This document shows, in pieces, positions 8,937 to 16,883 of a DNA stretch of 26,604 nucleotides; the first letter of the stretch is position 1, and the number at the start of each line of letters is the position of its first letter. The notes below the pieces were generated by a model. The model saw nothing but the letters and a program-made list of their open reading frames with translations, ran no database searches and was not told the origin of the DNA. Both the position numbers and the translations under genes were made by a program. The stretch comes from Bacteroidales bacterium (GTDB lineage: Bacteria; Bacteroidota; Bacteroidia; Bacteroidales; VadinHA17). The stretch lies in the NCBI GenBank assembly GCA_016715075.1, contig JADKBK010000028.1, positions 1 through 26,604 on the forward strand, read 5' to 3'.

Positions 8937-9401
8937 AAGCTAAGGTTAGAAACAGGTTTAACAATAAAGAATATTTTTTACTAAGATATCTAATATTAGG
9001 TATTTTCAGCGGTTTCAGGATGGATGTTTTTATGATTTTTTAAGCTCAGTACTTTGCTCCTGTTGTCAGGAAAAAGTGAACTGAATCGGACTCAATCTTT
9101 TGTGTTCCTATGTGATCCTGTAGCTATGCTATCCGGAGGGACCTTTGTCTCCTTCGTGTTTAACTGTTTTTTAAACCCTAAGGCTACAAAAGTTTATTGC
9201 ATGGAATACAAAGGAATTTTCATTTTTGAAACATTTATCAAAGATTGCATTAAAATCCTTGAGGATTTCGATATCGTTTATGATGAAAGATATATCTTTA
9301 AACCAATAACTGATCAGGATAAGATGCAACAGTGTCAGGATTGATTCTGGACATCTTATGGATTGATTTCCCGATAGAAGAAATACTAACCTTGATTCAT
9401 T
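8937..9401. promoter_or_regulatory. Divergent intergenic region between the minus hydrolase block and the plus sugar operon
   Basis: These 465 bases separate two divergent operons and must hold the promoters of both. The middle (about 9085-9165) contains decayed pieces of the TTTGTGTTCCTATGTG and CTCCTTCGTGTTTAAC type, resembling worn intergenic repeats like the one at 19171. A weak match to the Bacteroidota promoter lies just before the plus operon: TTG at 9363-9365 and TAACCTTG at 9387-9394 (consensus TAnnTTTG, one mismatch). That would leave a very short leader before ATG 9402, so confidence in this promoter is low. No regulator gene, riboswitch or clear operator was recognised. Confidence 0.45.
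9201..9344 (+). CDS. Possible 47-residue small protein or gene relic
   Basis: An ATG at 9201 opens 47 codons reading MEYKGIFIFETFIKDCIKIL and on to a stop at 9344. The composition (acidic and lysine residues spaced among aromatics) is more protein-like than random, but there is no clear ribosome binding site. A longer frame from 9054 covers what looks like repeat sequence. I do not recognise it. It may be the end of a lost gene between the divergent operons. Confidence 0.15.
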   Translation: MEYKGIFIFETFIKDCIKILEDFDIVYDERYIFKPITDQDKMQQCQD

Positions 9402-10076
9402 ATGAAGAGAAGTGAAGTAAATAAAATCATTACAGGTGTTGCAGAATTCTTTGAAATACATCGGTTTATGCTCCCGGAATGGGCATCATGGACACCAGAA
9501 GAATGGAAGGGGAAGTACGCAGTATGTTCTGAAATAGTCGACAATAAGCTTGGCTGGGATATCACGGATTTCGGAAGCGGTGATTTTAAAAGACAGGGTT
9601 TATCACTGTTCACTATCCGCAATGGAAACTGGGATAAGAAAGACAAGCTCTATTGTGAGAAGATAATGGTAGCAGATGAAGATCAGGAAACACCAATGCA
9701 TTTTCACTGGAACAAGACAGAGGATATCATTAACAGGGGAGGCGGTAATCTTGTTATGGAACTTTACAGGGCAACTGATGACGACAAATTTTCACCGGCA
9801 CCGGTTGTTGTTAGTATAGATGGTATTCTTACAACTGTTGAAGCAGGTAAACCCCTGATATTAAAACCGGGTCAGAGTATTTGTCTGAAATCAAGAGTCT
9901 ATCACAGGTTTTACGGGCAAAAAGGTAAAGGCCTTGTTCTGATTGGTGAGGTCAGCATGGTTAATGATGATGCAAGCGATAACCGCTTCTATGATAAGAT
10001 CGGAAGATTTCCAGAGATTGAGGAGGACGAAAAACCAGTCAGACTTCTGGTCAACGATTATGCAAAATACATTTAA
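9402..10076 (+). CDS. D-lyxose ketol-isomerase family (D-lyxose/D-mannose isomerase)
   Basis: This 224-residue single-domain cupin matches the D-lyxose isomerase family (PF07385). That family converts D-lyxose to D-xylulose and often also D-mannose to D-fructose, using a divalent metal. The metal site is visible in PMHFHWNKTEDI (His100, His102, Glu107) with a distal His168 in SRVYHRFYG. GGGNLVMELY and LILKPGQSI are typical cupin strands, and the length fits the family. No signal peptide is present, so it is cytoplasmic. It opens the plus operon, 28 bases before a sugar kinase. In this setting mannose-fructose interconversion seems at least as likely as lyxose use. The family assignment is firm; the physiological substrate is inferred. 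Confidence 0.9.
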   Translation: MKRSEVNKIITGVAEFFEIHRFMLPEWASWTPEEWKGKYAVCSEIVDNKLGWDITDFGSGDFKRQGLSLFTIRNGNWDKKDKLYCEKIMVADEDQETPMHFHWNKTEDIINRGGGNLVMELYRATDDDKFSPAPVVVSIDGILTTVEAGKPLILKPGQSICLKSRVYHRFYGQKGKGLVLIGEVSMVNDDASDNRFYDKIGRFPEIEEDEKPVRLLVNDYAKYI

Positions 10077-10104
10077 TAAGACATTTATAAAATATTTTTG
10101 AGTT

Positions 10105-11292
10105 ATGACAAAAAAGATCAGAGTTTCAGGGGTTGGATGCTGCCTGGTCGACCTTCTGTATAATGATATAGATTTCGGTGGTTCAGCTATGAGGCCCTAC
10201 CTCTCAGTTAAACGGGGTGACGGGGGCCTCACTCCCGGTCAGCTTGTCTTCAGGGAGGAATTTGAAAAGTTCTGTCCCGAACCATTCGACCTTGTTCTGA
10301 AAAAATTAACAGGCGGAAGAAAATATGATAAAATAAATATTGGCGGACCATCTATTGTCTCACTTATAAATACAGCACAGCTTGTAGATAAGGAACAGTG
10401 TGAAGTAAGGTTTTACGGAAGGGGAGGAAATGACGAGATCGGGAATTTCCTGCTATCCGCACTTAAGAAGACTCCGGTAGTTCTTAAGGATTTTAAACTT
10501 ATCAATAATCAGACTCCGTCAACTGTGGTACTTTCTGATCCTGGATTTGAGGGAGGTCATGGTGAGAGAATGTTTATCAATTCCATTGCCGCAGCATGGG
10601 AATACGGGCCGGCAGATCTTGATGATGATTTTTTCGGGTCAGATATCGTAGTATTCGGAGGAACCGGGCTTATGCCGCAGATTCATGATAACCTGACATC
10701 ACTTCTCAAAAGAGCCAAATCAAAAGGATGCATCACTATTGTAAATACTGTTTTTGATTTCAGGAATGAAAAAGACAAACCAACCGAGAAATGGCCTCTG
10801 GGAGAAAGTGAAGAAAGTTATGGTTATATAGATCTCCTTATCACTGACCAGGAGGAGGCTCTGCGTCTCAGCGGTGAAACTGACCAGCAAAAAGCAATAA
10901 ATTTTTTCCTTGCGAAAAAAGTCTCTTCCCTGATGATTACCAACGGATCAAAGAATATTATTACATGGTCAGACGGTAAGTTCTTCAATTTATCAGGTAT
11001 AAGGGAGATGCCGGTGTCAGAAAAGGTAATAGATGAAAGGAAGAGGAGCCAGATGGGTGATACAACAGGCTGTGGCGATAATTTTGTAGGCGGTGTAATT
11101 GCTTCTATTGTTAACCAGCTGCAGAAAAGCGAAAACCAACCTGATATTATTGAAGCCTGCAGCCGTGGAGTTGTCTCCGGAGGATTTGCCTGTTTCTATC
11201 TTGGCGGAACATATTTTGAGGAGGAGACTGGAGAAAAAAGAGGGAAAATTGAACCATATTATGATGCTTACAGAAGGCAAATCGCAGGTTGA
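10105..11292 (+). CDS. PfkB-family sugar kinase (fructokinase-like)
   Basis: This 395-residue cytoplasmic kinase belongs to the PfkB/ribokinase family, which phosphorylates sugars with ATP. The N-terminal substrate region holds INIGGPSIVSLINTAQLV and FYGRGGNDEIGNFL, the PfkB signature-1 area. The C-terminal signature DTTGCGDNFVGG (319-330) provides the anion hole and the catalytic base Asp325. It is longer than typical fructokinases (about 300-330) because of an N-terminal extension that precedes the GG motif. The likely product is a sugar phosphate such as fructose-6-phosphate or xylulose phosphate, matching the isomerase upstream and the polyol-phosphate dehydrogenase downstream. The next gene starts inside its last 32 bases, implying translational coupling. 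Confidence 0.9.
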   Translation: MTKKIRVSGVGCCLVDLLYNDIDFGGSAMRPYLSVKRGDGGLTPGQLVFREEFEKFCPEPFDLVLKKLTGGRKYDKINIGGPSIVSLINTAQLVDKEQCEVRFYGRGGNDEIGNFLLSALKKTPVVLKDFKLINNQTPSTVVLSDPGFEGGHGERMFINSIAAAWEYGPADLDDDFFGSDIVVFGGTGLMPQIHDNLTSLLKRAKSKGCITIVNTVFDFRNEKDKPTEKWPLGESEESYGYIDLLITDQEEALRLSGETDQQKAINFFLAKKVSSLMITNGSKNIITWSDGKFFNLSGIREMPVSEKVIDERKRSQMGDTTGCGDNFVGGVIASIVNQLQKSENQPDIIEACSRGVVSGGFACFYLGGTYFEEETGEKRGKIEPYYDAYRRQIAG

Positions 11293-12502
11293 GACCCGGA
11301 AAATAGTGATTTTCGGAGCCGGTAAAATCGGTCGTTCATTTATCGGCCAGCTTTTTGGTACAGCCGGGTACAAAATTGTTTTTATTGATGTTGATCCTGC
11401 AGTAATCTCGTTACTCAACACACAAGCCGGATACCGGGTGGTTATAAAAGGGGATAAAGAGGAAGAGATATTTGTAAAAAATGTCCAGGCAATTTCGGCT
11501 CTTGATAAATATGCAGTTGCTGATGCTGTGGCAACTGCAGGTATTGTCGCAGTTTCTGTCGGTAAAAATGCCCTTGAAAAGGTTATACCTGTTATTGCTA
11601 TGGGACTGACAATCAGGCATGCTGATAATCCTGATAAACCTCTCGACATCATTCTCGCCGAGAATATGAGATCGGCTGCTGAATTCACAAGAGAACAACT
11701 CAGAAAATGCCTTCCTCATGCTTTTCCGGAGAATGCCTATGTTGGCCTAATAGAAACGAGTATCGGTAAAATGGTTCCTATCATGCCGCTGGCCGAAGTG
11801 GAAAAGGATCCCCTGGTGGTTTTCGCAGAACCTTATAATTCCCTGATTCTCGACGGAAAAGGATTCAAATCTCCGATACCTGATGTGAAGGGGCTTGCTC
11901 CAAAAAGCAATATTAAGGCATGGGTCGACAGGAAGGCTTTCATTCACAATCTCGGACATGCAGCCGCAGCATATTATGGCTATTTTCATCATCCGGATTT
12001 GGTTTATATGTACCAGATCCTTGAAGATGAAAAGGTCTTAAGATTTACCAGGAATGTAATGCTTCAATCCGCTGAAATTCTCAGGGTTGTATATCCTGAA
12101 GATTTCACCCCTGCCGGACTTGAGGAACACATTGACGATCTTCTGTACAGGTTCAGGAATAAAGCTCTTCAGGATACCATCTTCCGCGTGGGACAGGATC
12201 TGCCAAGAAAACTTGGCGCGGATGATCGCTTTATGGGATCAATACATCTTGGAGAGAGCAACCATATGTCATATAACCTGATCGTCAAAGCTATGTCATA
12301 TGGTTTTTTCTTCAGGGCCAGGGATGAGGAAGGCAATTACTTCCCGCCCGATGAAAATTTTCACAGAGCTATTGCGGAAAACTTTGAATCGACACTAATA
12401 AATGTTTTGCATTTTGATCCCTCAGGTGACGGACAGATAATCAGCGAGCTTAAAAAGCTCTGCAGTTTGTTGGAAAATGAGAATATTACACTAAATTCTT
12501 AA
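11261..12502 (+). CDS. mtlD: Mannitol-1-phosphate 5-dehydrogenase-like polyol dehydrogenase
   Basis: This 413-residue cytoplasmic enzyme belongs to the polyol-specific long-chain dehydrogenase/reductase family. The NAD-binding motif is GAGKIGRSFIGQLFG near the N-terminus. The family catalytic motif K-x4-N-x2-H is complete in KAFIHNLGH (Lys225, Asn230, His233). ENMRSAAEF and GLIETSIGKMVPIMP also fit. The closest well-known member is MtlD (mannitol-1-phosphate to fructose-6-phosphate), but fructuronate/tagaturonate reductases and mannitol dehydrogenases share the fold, so the substrate is inferred. The start ATG 11261 (or ATG 11264) lies inside the kinase gene; an in-frame upstream extension to 11099 overlaps the PfkB catalytic region and is not plausible. 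No mannitol PTS is present in the window. Confidence 0.85.
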   Translation: MMLTEGKSQVETRKIVIFGAGKIGRSFIGQLFGTAGYKIVFIDVDPAVISLLNTQAGYRVVIKGDKEEEIFVKNVQAISALDKYAVADAVATAGIVAVSVGKNALEKVIPVIAMGLTIRHADNPDKPLDIILAENMRSAAEFTREQLRKCLPHAFPENAYVGLIETSIGKMVPIMPLAEVEKDPLVVFAEPYNSLILDGKGFKSPIPDVKGLAPKSNIKAWVDRKAFIHNLGHAAAAYYGYFHHPDLVYMYQILEDEKVLRFTRNVMLQSAEILRVVYPEDFTPAGLEEHIDDLLYRFRNKALQDTIFRVGQDLPRKLGADDRFMGSIHLGESNHMSYNLIVKAMSYGFFFRARDEEGNYFPPDENFHRAIAENFESTLINVLHFDPSGDGQIISELKKLCSLLENENITLNS

Positions 12503-12514
12503 ATAATTTAAATT

Positions 12515-13162
12515 ATGAATGTAGATGGAATAATTAAGTCAGACATAAGATCGTCTCTTACCAAATCAGGACTTTTACTTTTCCTGGCAGGATTCACAAT
12601 CTTAATGTCAATTATAACGAGTGAAATATTCTTTAAAAAGAATTATACCACAAGGGACAATTATATTAGCGAACTAGGCGCTCCGATGTCGCCTGAAGGA
12701 GTTATATCAAAGCCATCGGCTGAGATCTTCAATTACTCATTGATTGCAAGTGGTCTCATGATAATGCTTGCAACTTTTTTTATCCAGAAGATCTTTAAGA
12801 AGCTCATCACCACTATTCCAATTGGCTTGTTTGGGGCAGGGATACTGGGAGTTGGCATCTTCCCCGGAAATATAGCACCATGGCATATGATCTTTGCCGT
12901 CACACTGTTCATTGCAGGTGGGGTCGGTGCCATAACCTCCTATAAAATAACCAGTGCCCCCATCAGATATCTCTTTATATGCCTTGGAATTGCAACACTG
13001 GCTTTCCTTTTTGGGTACAAATACTTTATTCCATCCATGGGAGTGGGAGGTGCGGAAAGATGGGTATTTTACCCTGCAGTGTTCTGGCTTACAGGGCTGG
13101 GTGGTTACCTGCTTGGGATCAAAGATGAGTACAGACACATGTCGCATGTTAAACCTGAGTAG
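12515..13162 (+). CDS. DUF998-family integral membrane protein
   Basis: This 215-residue protein has about six membrane helices (roughly residues 18-36, 70-90, 96-114, 118-140, 148-166, 184-204). It carries the DUF998 (PF06197) landmarks: TTRDNYISELGAP after the first helix, GIFPGN in the middle, and GGAERWVFYPAVFWLTGLGGYLLG near the end. No biochemical function is established for the family. It starts 12 bases after the mtlD-like stop, clearly within the operon. It could be an accessory transporter or a membrane-bound helper, but nothing in the sequence decides this. Confidence 0.85.
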   Translation: MNVDGIIKSDIRSSLTKSGLLLFLAGFTILMSIITSEIFFKKNYTTRDNYISELGAPMSPEGVISKPSAEIFNYSLIASGLMIMLATFFIQKIFKKLITTIPIGLFGAGILGVGIFPGNIAPWHMIFAVTLFIAGGVGAITSYKITSAPIRYLFICLGIATLAFLFGYKYFIPSMGVGGAERWVFYPAVFWLTGLGGYLLGIKDEYRHMSHVKPE

Positions 13163-13207
13163 TTTATACTGTTCCATTTATTCATATAAATTTATTTCTG
13201 ATATAGT

Positions 13208-14212
13208 ATGACCCGAAGAGAAGTGATAAAAACTGTGCTGGATGGGAAAAAACCTCCCTATACACCATGGTCATTCAAATTTACCGTTGAAGCTAAGGAG
13301 TTGCTGACCAGGCACTACATGACTGATGATCTTGACAACACTCTTTTCAATCACGTTCTGATGCTTGGAGCAGACATTGGGTTTTTCGATAAGATAGGCG
13401 ACGATCTATACAGGGATGTTTTCGGTGCCGTGTGGGACAGGAGTATTGACAAAGATATCGGGAATATCACCGGCAGTATTATCAATGAACCTTCATTAAA
13501 GAATTATACCTTCCCTGATCCTCTCGACAAGCGTATCTTCGTGGACATTGAGCCGTCCATTAAGTCCCATCCTGATATGTTCAGACTTTTTGAGATAGGT
13601 TTTTCCCTATATGAACGTGCATGGACATTGCGCGGGATGGAGAACCTTCTGATGGATTTTATGATAAACCCCGGGTTTGTTCATGAACTGATGACAGCCA
13701 TAACAGACTATAATATTGCACAGCTTAAGGAAGCAGTGAAATACGATATTGATGCAGTTGCCTTTGGTGATGACTGGGGGCAGCAGAGCGGACTCATTAT
13801 GGGTTATGATACCTGGAAGGAGTTTATCTATCCGCATCTGAAACGCATGTATAAGGCGGTGCATGATGAGGGCAAATATGTATTTATCCACTCCTGCGGT
13901 GATGTTGACGAACTGTTTGACGATCTGGTGGATATCGGATTAAACTGCTTTAATCCGTTTCAGCCGGAAGTGATGGACGTACATGCATTATTGAAGCAAT
14001 ACAGGGGCAGGCTTACTTTCCACGGCGGACTATCCATTCAGAAAACTCTTCCCTACGGAACACCTGATGATGTAAGGGCTGAATCGGAAAAGCTTCTTAA
14101 AGCCGGATCGGAGGGCTCATATATCTTTTCTCCTTCTCATGCTGTGGAAGGTGACACATCACTCGCAAACATGCTTACTTTTATAAGTGCAGCACAATCA
14201 CAACTTAAATAG
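13208..14212 (+). CDS. URO-D/MtaA-superfamily protein, first copy (His-Cys-His metal site)
   Basis: This 334-residue cytoplasmic TIM-barrel protein belongs to the superfamily that includes uroporphyrinogen decarboxylase (HemE) and the corrinoid:coenzyme M methyltransferases (MtaA/MtbA). It begins MTRREVIKTVLDGKKPPYTP, the usual opening of non-HemE members. The HemE-specific RQAGRY motif is absent, so it is not a haem enzyme. The zinc-site motif is HSCGD (His228, Cys230), and the distal position reads IFSPSHAVEGDT, with His311 where MtaA has Cys. The role is unknown: a methyl transfer to or from a small molecule, or a lyase reaction on a sugar derivative, are the main ideas. It overlaps the GTG alternative start of the following porter and shares little detailed sequence with the second copy at 15664. 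Confidence 0.8.
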   Translation: MTRREVIKTVLDGKKPPYTPWSFKFTVEAKELLTRHYMTDDLDNTLFNHVLMLGADIGFFDKIGDDLYRDVFGAVWDRSIDKDIGNITGSIINEPSLKNYTFPDPLDKRIFVDIEPSIKSHPDMFRLFEIGFSLYERAWTLRGMENLLMDFMINPGFVHELMTAITDYNIAQLKEAVKYDIDAVAFGDDWGQQSGLIMGYDTWKEFIYPHLKRMYKAVHDEGKYVFIHSCGDVDELFDDLVDIGLNCFNPFQPEVMDVHALLKQYRGRLTFHGGLSIQKTLPYGTPDDVRAESEKLLKAGSEGSYIFSPSHAVEGDTSLANMLTFISAAQSQLK

Positions 14213-14223
14213 TGAACAGAGAG

Positions 14224-15627
14224 ATGACTGAAAATAAAACCATCAATACCGGGTATGTGCTGTTCCTTGCACTTGTTTCAGCTATGGGCGGATTGTTATT
14301 CGGATACGACTGGGTTGTGATTGGAGGCGCCAAGCCTTTCTATGAACGATACTTTGATATCACATCTTCAGCCACCTTCCAGGGTCTGGCAATGAGCAGC
14401 GCCCTTTTCGGCTGTATTATAGGTGCTGCCGTATCTGGCAGCATAACAGATAAATACGGAAGAAAAATCCCCCTCCTATTCTCTGCTTTTCTTTTTATAT
14501 TTACCTCTCTCGGCACAGGAGCTTTTAATTCATTTACTGCCTTTATGACATTCCGTGTAATGGGCGGTATCGGAATAGGAATCGCTTCAAATGTCTCACC
14601 TGTTTATATTGCCGAGATAGCTCCGGCGAAGATGAGAGGGAAACTTGTAGCCATAAATCAGTTTACTATTGCTTTTGGGGTACTTGCCGCACAGCTAACC
14701 AATATGCTGATCGCTGAACCTGTTGCTTTGGGAGCCACTGACGAAATGATACGGAATTCATGGAACGGCCAGATGGGATGGAGATGGATGTTCTGGGCAT
14801 GCAGCATTCCTGCGGCGCTATTTTTTATCCTGATGTGGCTGGTACCCGAAAGCCCGCGATGGCTCACCAAAGCAGGAAAAAAAGATAAAGCCATCAAGGT
14901 TTTTGAAAAAATCGGGGGTAAAGAATACGCCATTGCCGAGACGGATGATATAAGCCTCACATTAAGCATATCTGAAGATAAGGGTACTAAGGAAAATTTC
15001 ACCCACCTCTTCTCAAAACAACTGGCACCAATTGTCACCCTGGGAATAGTTCTGGCTGTTTTTCAGCAATGGTGCGGAATCAATGTCATTTTTAACTACG
15101 CAGAAGAGATCTTTTCAGCTGCCGGTTACGGGATATCAGGTACACTGTTCAATATTGTACTTACAGGAACCGTCAGCCTGATCTTTACTATTATGTCAAT
15201 GTTTATTGTTGACAAATATGGCCGGAAAGTACTTATGCTTACAGGTGCTGGTGGATTGGCACTTGTATATATTGTTATTGCTTCAGGTTATTATCTGAAT
15301 TTCAGGGGAATATTCATGGTATTCTGGGTCGTCACTGCAATAAGCATTTATGGCCTCACCCTTGCTCCCATAACCTGGGTGCTTCTCTCTGAAATATTTC
15401 CTAACAAAATACGCGGACATGCAATGTCCGTTGCCACTTTTGCATTATGGACATCATGTGCCATATTAACATTATCATTCCCTTTCCTTAACAGGGGACT
15501 TGGGACTTCCGGGACTTTTATGGTCTATGCAGTAATTTGCTTCCTTGGATTCTTCTATATTCTTAAGAAGCTTCCTGAAACAAAAGGTAAATCACTTGAA
15601 CAGATTGAAAGAGAGCTTACATCATAA
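14224..15627 (+). CDS. MFS sugar porter, second copy
   Basis: This inner-membrane 12-helix sugar porter (about 467 residues) carries all family landmarks: GGLLFGYDWVVIGG in helix 1, DKYGRK after helix 2, RVMGGIGIG and AEIAPAKMRGK in the helix 4-5 region, PESPRWL before the central loop, FQQWCGINVIFNYAEEIF in helix 7, DKYGRK after helix 8, and PETKGKSLEQIE at the end. Two starts are possible: ATG 14224, or GTG 14212 which overlaps the previous stop codon (TAGTG) and would couple translation. It is clearly divergent from the porter at 1027. It lies between the two URO-D-like genes, which suggests that its substrate is what they act on, directly or after modification. Confidence 0.92.
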   Translation: MTENKTINTGYVLFLALVSAMGGLLFGYDWVVIGGAKPFYERYFDITSSATFQGLAMSSALFGCIIGAAVSGSITDKYGRKIPLLFSAFLFIFTSLGTGAFNSFTAFMTFRVMGGIGIGIASNVSPVYIAEIAPAKMRGKLVAINQFTIAFGVLAAQLTNMLIAEPVALGATDEMIRNSWNGQMGWRWMFWACSIPAALFFILMWLVPESPRWLTKAGKKDKAIKVFEKIGGKEYAIAETDDISLTLSISEDKGTKENFTHLFSKQLAPIVTLGIVLAVFQQWCGINVIFNYAEEIFSAAGYGISGTLFNIVLTGTVSLIFTIMSMFIVDKYGRKVLMLTGAGGLALVYIVIASGYYLNFRGIFMVFWVVTAISIYGLTLAPITWVLLSEIFPNKIRGHAMSVATFALWTSCAILTLSFPFLNRGLGTSGTFMVYAVICFLGFFYILKKLPETKGKSLEQIERELTS

Positions 15628-15663
15628 TTTTTGACCAAAAAATATCACATAAACAGACTTGAA

Positions 15664-16848
15664 ATGACTTCAAAAGAAAGAATGGCTGCAGCTATGAACC
15701 ATGAGATTCCCGACAGGGTTCCTGTTATGTGCCAACTCTCGCTGGGACATTATTTTCTTAACTGCTCATACCGCCCATCGCGGATCTGGTTCGATTCAGA
15801 AACCTTTGCTCTCGCCATTACCGGTCTGCAAAAAAGATATAATTTCGACGGCGTTCTTATAAACCTGCCCGGAAGACCAAACGACTGGGAAAAATATCTG
15901 GCTTCCGAGGAAAAACAGGGCAGTTCTGAAAAGCTGATATGGAAGAACGGATACGAAACATTTGTCCCAAAGGATGACAATTCCCATACTTTTCTTCCCG
16001 GGAAGATCCCTTTGCCACGAGCTTCATTCGAAAATACTGATCCGAAAAACCCCTCTTCATTTATTACTCCCGGGTATATCTGGAGCACGTATCATATGCC
16101 TGAACTCTGGGGATTTGACCCTAAGTCCGACCTCACCGACCCGGCATCTTATCCTGCATCCTTTACAAATACCCTTAAAGCAGTGAAGAAACATGCAGGT
16201 GAAATTGCTATCCATTCTGAAGTATTTTCTCCCTTCACCCATCTGCTGGAATTATTTGGATACCAGGAAGCTTTGATGGGAATGATGATCTATCCCGATC
16301 TCTGCAGGGAATTACTTGAGTATTTCACAAGGATTGCAATTGCCGAGGTGAATGTTTATGCCGCTGAGGGAGGAATAGATGCAATCCTGGTAAGCTCAGC
16401 ATTTGCAGGGGCAGGATTTATAAGCCGAAGCGATTACCAGCAGTTCGTAATGCCATACGAAGAAATGGTCTACAGGGAGATTAAACGACATGGATTATTC
16501 AGTTATGTCCATACATGCGGGTCCATCGGTGACCGTCTGGACCTGATGGCTGAAATGTCGGTCGACGGAATTGATACACTTGACCCGCCTCCACTGGGTA
16601 CAGTACATCTTGATGAAGCCAAAGAAAAATTCGGAAAAAGATTCTTTCTCAAGGGAAACCTTGACTCCATTAATGAACTACTGAATTCAGACGATAAAAC
16701 TTTTGAGGACGCGGTAACAGGAAGAATAAAGACAGGAAAACCAGGCAGCGGATATATTTTGTCAACGGCGTGCAGCGTTTCACCTTACGTCAAACCGGAA
16801 AGACTTAAAAGACTTGCTGAGCTATCTGTCAAATACGGAAGTTATTAA
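15664..16848 (+). CDS. URO-D/MtaA-superfamily protein, second copy (His-Cys-Cys metal site)
   Basis: This is a second, longer member of the URO-D/MtaA superfamily (394 residues from ATG 15664). It opens MTSKERMAAAMNHEIPDRVP, the standard beginning of methyltransferase-like members. I therefore prefer ATG 15664 over TTG 15631, which adds 11 residues without family support. The zinc-site motif is VHTCGS (His283, Cys285), and the distal ligand is in ILSTACSVSPYVKPERL (Cys370), as in MtaA-type enzymes. An insertion after residue about 70 distinguishes it from the first copy. No corrinoid-binding protein or MtaB-like partner is in the window. It probably acts with, or sequentially to, the first copy; the function is unknown. 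Confidence 0.8.
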   Translation: MTSKERMAAAMNHEIPDRVPVMCQLSLGHYFLNCSYRPSRIWFDSETFALAITGLQKRYNFDGVLINLPGRPNDWEKYLASEEKQGSSEKLIWKNGYETFVPKDDNSHTFLPGKIPLPRASFENTDPKNPSSFITPGYIWSTYHMPELWGFDPKSDLTDPASYPASFTNTLKAVKKHAGEIAIHSEVFSPFTHLLELFGYQEALMGMMIYPDLCRELLEYFTRIAIAEVNVYAAEGGIDAILVSSAFAGAGFISRSDYQQFVMPYEEMVYREIKRHGLFSYVHTCGSIGDRLDLMAEMSVDGIDTLDPPPLGTVHLDEAKEKFGKRFFLKGNLDSINELLNSDDKTFEDAVTGRIKTGKPGSGYILSTACSVSPYVKPERLKRLAELSVKYGSY

Positions 16849-16883
16849 AACAAAATAATCACACCATTAAGAGATTTATTTCC

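Noticed and set aside
11099..11260. Upstream extension of the mtlD-like gene to 11099
   Set aside because: It would overlap the coding sequence of the PfkB C-terminus by almost 200 bases, and the extra residues do not resemble any part of the family.
11017..11688. Minus-strand frame of 223 codons opposite the mtlD-like gene
   Set aside because: It lies wholly over the PfkB end and the mtlD-like gene, which have strong family motifs; its own translation matches nothing and looks like an antisense shadow.
12737..13177. Minus-strand frame of 146 codons opposite the DUF998 gene
   Set aside because: Rich in Cys, Gln and Lys with no domain pattern; the plus strand has a clear membrane protein.
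15631..15663. TTG start for the second URO-D-like gene
   Set aside because: The family begins at MTSKERM, 11 codons downstream at an ATG; the extension has no ribosome binding site or family match.
13208..16848. HemE, uroporphyrinogen decarboxylase of haem synthesis
   Set aside because: Both copies lack the RQAGRY substrate motif and carry HxC metal-site motifs of the MtaA-type branch; no haem genes are nearby.
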